The position numbers and the translations under genes are program-made. Below are positions 62,864 to 64,000 of a stretch of DNA of 64,000 bases, piece by piece. Source of the stretch: Mantis religiosa (lineage: Eukaryota > Arthropoda > Insecta > Mantodea > Mantidae). Positions within the stretch are counted from its first letter, which is position 1. Each line of letters begins with the position of its first letter. The notes under the pieces were generated by a model. The model saw only the letters and a list, made by a program, of their open reading frames with translations. It made no database searches and had not been told where the DNA came from. The stretch spans positions 275,026,540 through 275,090,539 of the forward strand of contig CM060950.1 in the NCBI GenBank assembly GCA_030765055.1. Direction: 5' to 3'.

Positions 62864-64000
62864 TTACTCGTTTTCCGGCTGCTCTTCCTGGTGTAGGCAG
62901 TCTCTCTCCAGGTTTCCGGGCTCTCCACACCCGCAACACACGCCACTAGGTCTTAGCCGGTATCCCTCGACTGGTCTTCGGTCTCCCGTGTAGCGGATAC
63001 TCTTGGTTCGCGACGTCGGGGTTGCCGTAACCTCGGCCGCCTCCATCTTTAATGCTTCCGTTAGCGCTTCGTGGATGGTTTTGTAGTCACCGAGCATTAG
63101 ACGCTGACGGATCTCCGTGTCTCGTACCCCGTCAGCGAATGTGTAGGCGGCTTCCCGGGATACGAACTGTGATGGGAGGTCGACTAAGGATTTTGCTAGC
63201 CAGCTGGACAATTGCAGGGCGAACTCTTGCAGCGTCTCCCCTGGCTGCTGTAACCTTGACTACAGCAGGCTGCGGTATGCTGCGGCTAAGTGGTGGTTTC
63301 TAAAGGATTCTCCAGAGCCTCCCAGATGTCCTTGAGCGCCACCGTTGTCTGGACAGCGTTCAGGACTTCTGCGGCCCGTCCTTGAAGGCTGGCTATTAGC
63401 TGTGCGGCCGCTTCCTCCGGTGACCACTTGTGCTTGGCCACTGTGTCGAACAAGCGGCGGAAGACCTCGAGAGTTGTCGCGCCGTCCTATTCAGGAGTTT
63501 TGACGCACGCATATGTGTCGCGTCCCGGCACGTCGACCTTTAAATCCTTCAGCCTCCCGCCGACGACATCCTCTACCATGGCGTTCAGCGATTTGGTGTT
63601 GCTGTCGGCCTATCCCTCCAGGTCGTTAACGCAGCTCACCAGATCTTAGATATCTTCCACCACAGCATTCAGGGATTTGGTGTTCTTTTTGTAAGTTTCG
63701 TCCTCCAACGTTAAGTCATATTGGACGATGAATTGAATTGATGAGATGCACAAATGAGTCCGCGGCCCATGGAGCTTAGAGTTACCCGACATTCGTCTTA
63801 CAGGATAAGGGAAAACTCCGGAAACGGCCTTATCCAGGTAACTCACCCTGACCGAGATTCGAACTCGGGACCTCTTGAACGTGAGGCAGACATTCTACCA
63901 CCACGCTAGCGAGGCGAGCTTTGGTGTTATTGTCGGCCTTTTCCTTTAAATCGTTAAGGCGCTCGTCCACTTGACCCATCCGCTTACCCAGGTCCGCGAC
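62864..64000 (-). pseudogene. Gypsy 2 gag, partial
   Basis: The C-terminal frame 63211-62864 includes AAYTFADGVRDTEIRQRLML, GDYKTIHEALTEALKMEAAE and the CCHC-type knuckle CCGCGEPGNLERDC. The capsid part upstream is frameshifted. The N-terminal coiled coil (63550-64000) is interrupted by a SINE and runs off the window. Confidence 0.7.
63685..63919 (-). mobile_element. SINE family A, copy 2
   Basis: Flanked by the 9-bp duplication TTTGGTGTT (63676-63684, 63920-63928). On minus the head GCTCGCCTCGCTAGCGTGG and box B GAGTTCGAATC match copy 1 at 12149-12399, and the body is collinear to GGAGGACG...TTACAAAAAG. The tail is short here, against 19 As in copy 1. Confidence 0.9.

Larger units (their letters stand above)
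58282..64000 (-). mobile_element. Gypsy LTR retrotransposon 2, partial at right edge
   Basis: Same family and orientation as Gypsy 1. The 3' LTR is at the left (58282-58751). Integrase, RNase H, RT, protease and gag follow to the right and the element runs off the window within gag, so the 5' LTR is not seen. Frames are longer than in Gypsy 1 (YLDD and DTGA motifs intact), but it carries a 525-bp repeat in the integrase and a SINE in gag. Confidence 0.85.

Noticed and set aside
1..64000. CRISPR array, operon or bacterial genes
   Set aside because: No regularly spaced short repeats or bacterial gene organisation; all recognised elements are eukaryotic.

Overview
The window is arthropod nuclear DNA, most likely from an insect with a large, repeat-rich genome. 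The evidence is the repeat repertoire: I-like, Jockey-like and CR1-like LINEs, Penelope-like elements (PLEs), Gypsy LTR elements, hAT and piggyBac DNA transposons, and two tRNA-headed SINE families. The host background is AT-rich with (GT)n, (CT)n and (TAG)n tracts. No complete host gene is visible. At most there are three weak exon-like pieces (about 15226, 21925 and 23449). The species cannot be named from the sequence.

Layout, left to right. 1-8216: an I-like LINE (255-7672) with a 1.43-kb piggyBac-type insertion in ORF2. It sits in the target duplication of an unclassified ~525-bp repeat (7683-8206). 8590-10345: decayed PLE on the minus strand. 10982-13023: a minus PLE, a SINE and a plus PLE enclosed in one 12-bp target duplication. 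13100-14930: hAT transposase relic holding a 254-bp near-palindromic insertion. 15328-16172: minus PLE with 12-bp target duplication. 16404-21430: CR1-like LINE (SGNH-type ORF1, endonuclease/RT ORF2) interrupted by a PLE complex at 18744-19577. 21430-26600: AT-rich DNA with microsatellites, a ~146-bp tandem repeat and a decayed minus-strand ORF. 26621-31261: two decayed hAT transposases and one non-autonomous hAT element with 8-bp target duplication. 31298-36768: Gypsy element 1 (minus, both LTRs). 36855-37760: another hAT relic. 38390-48640: two Jockey-like LINEs in tandem on the minus strand, the second with an uninterrupted ORF2. 48640-52365: a plus-strand LINE with TAATG-coupled ORFs, head-to-head with the previous one. 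52490-56735: LINE fragments, including an internally deleted relative of the preceding LINE. 56796-57760: minus PLE. 58282-64000: Gypsy element 2 (minus, running off the right edge), carrying the second 525-bp repeat and a SINE.

The most interesting theme is the PLE set. Most copies carry a hammerhead-ribozyme-like motif (CUGANGA, stem II, GAA, self-complementary stem III) near the 3' end. The insertions with readable edges are built as inverted pairs with both 3' ends pointing outward, usually inside a 12-bp target duplication. One pair is joined through a full-length SINE whose poly(A) abuts the truncated PLE, which looks like a template-switch chimera. Another is reduced to a perfect 86-bp-arm hairpin.

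All positions were read by eye. No alignment, folding or database search was run, so family assignments rest on recognised motifs and element edges are approximate unless a target duplication defines them.
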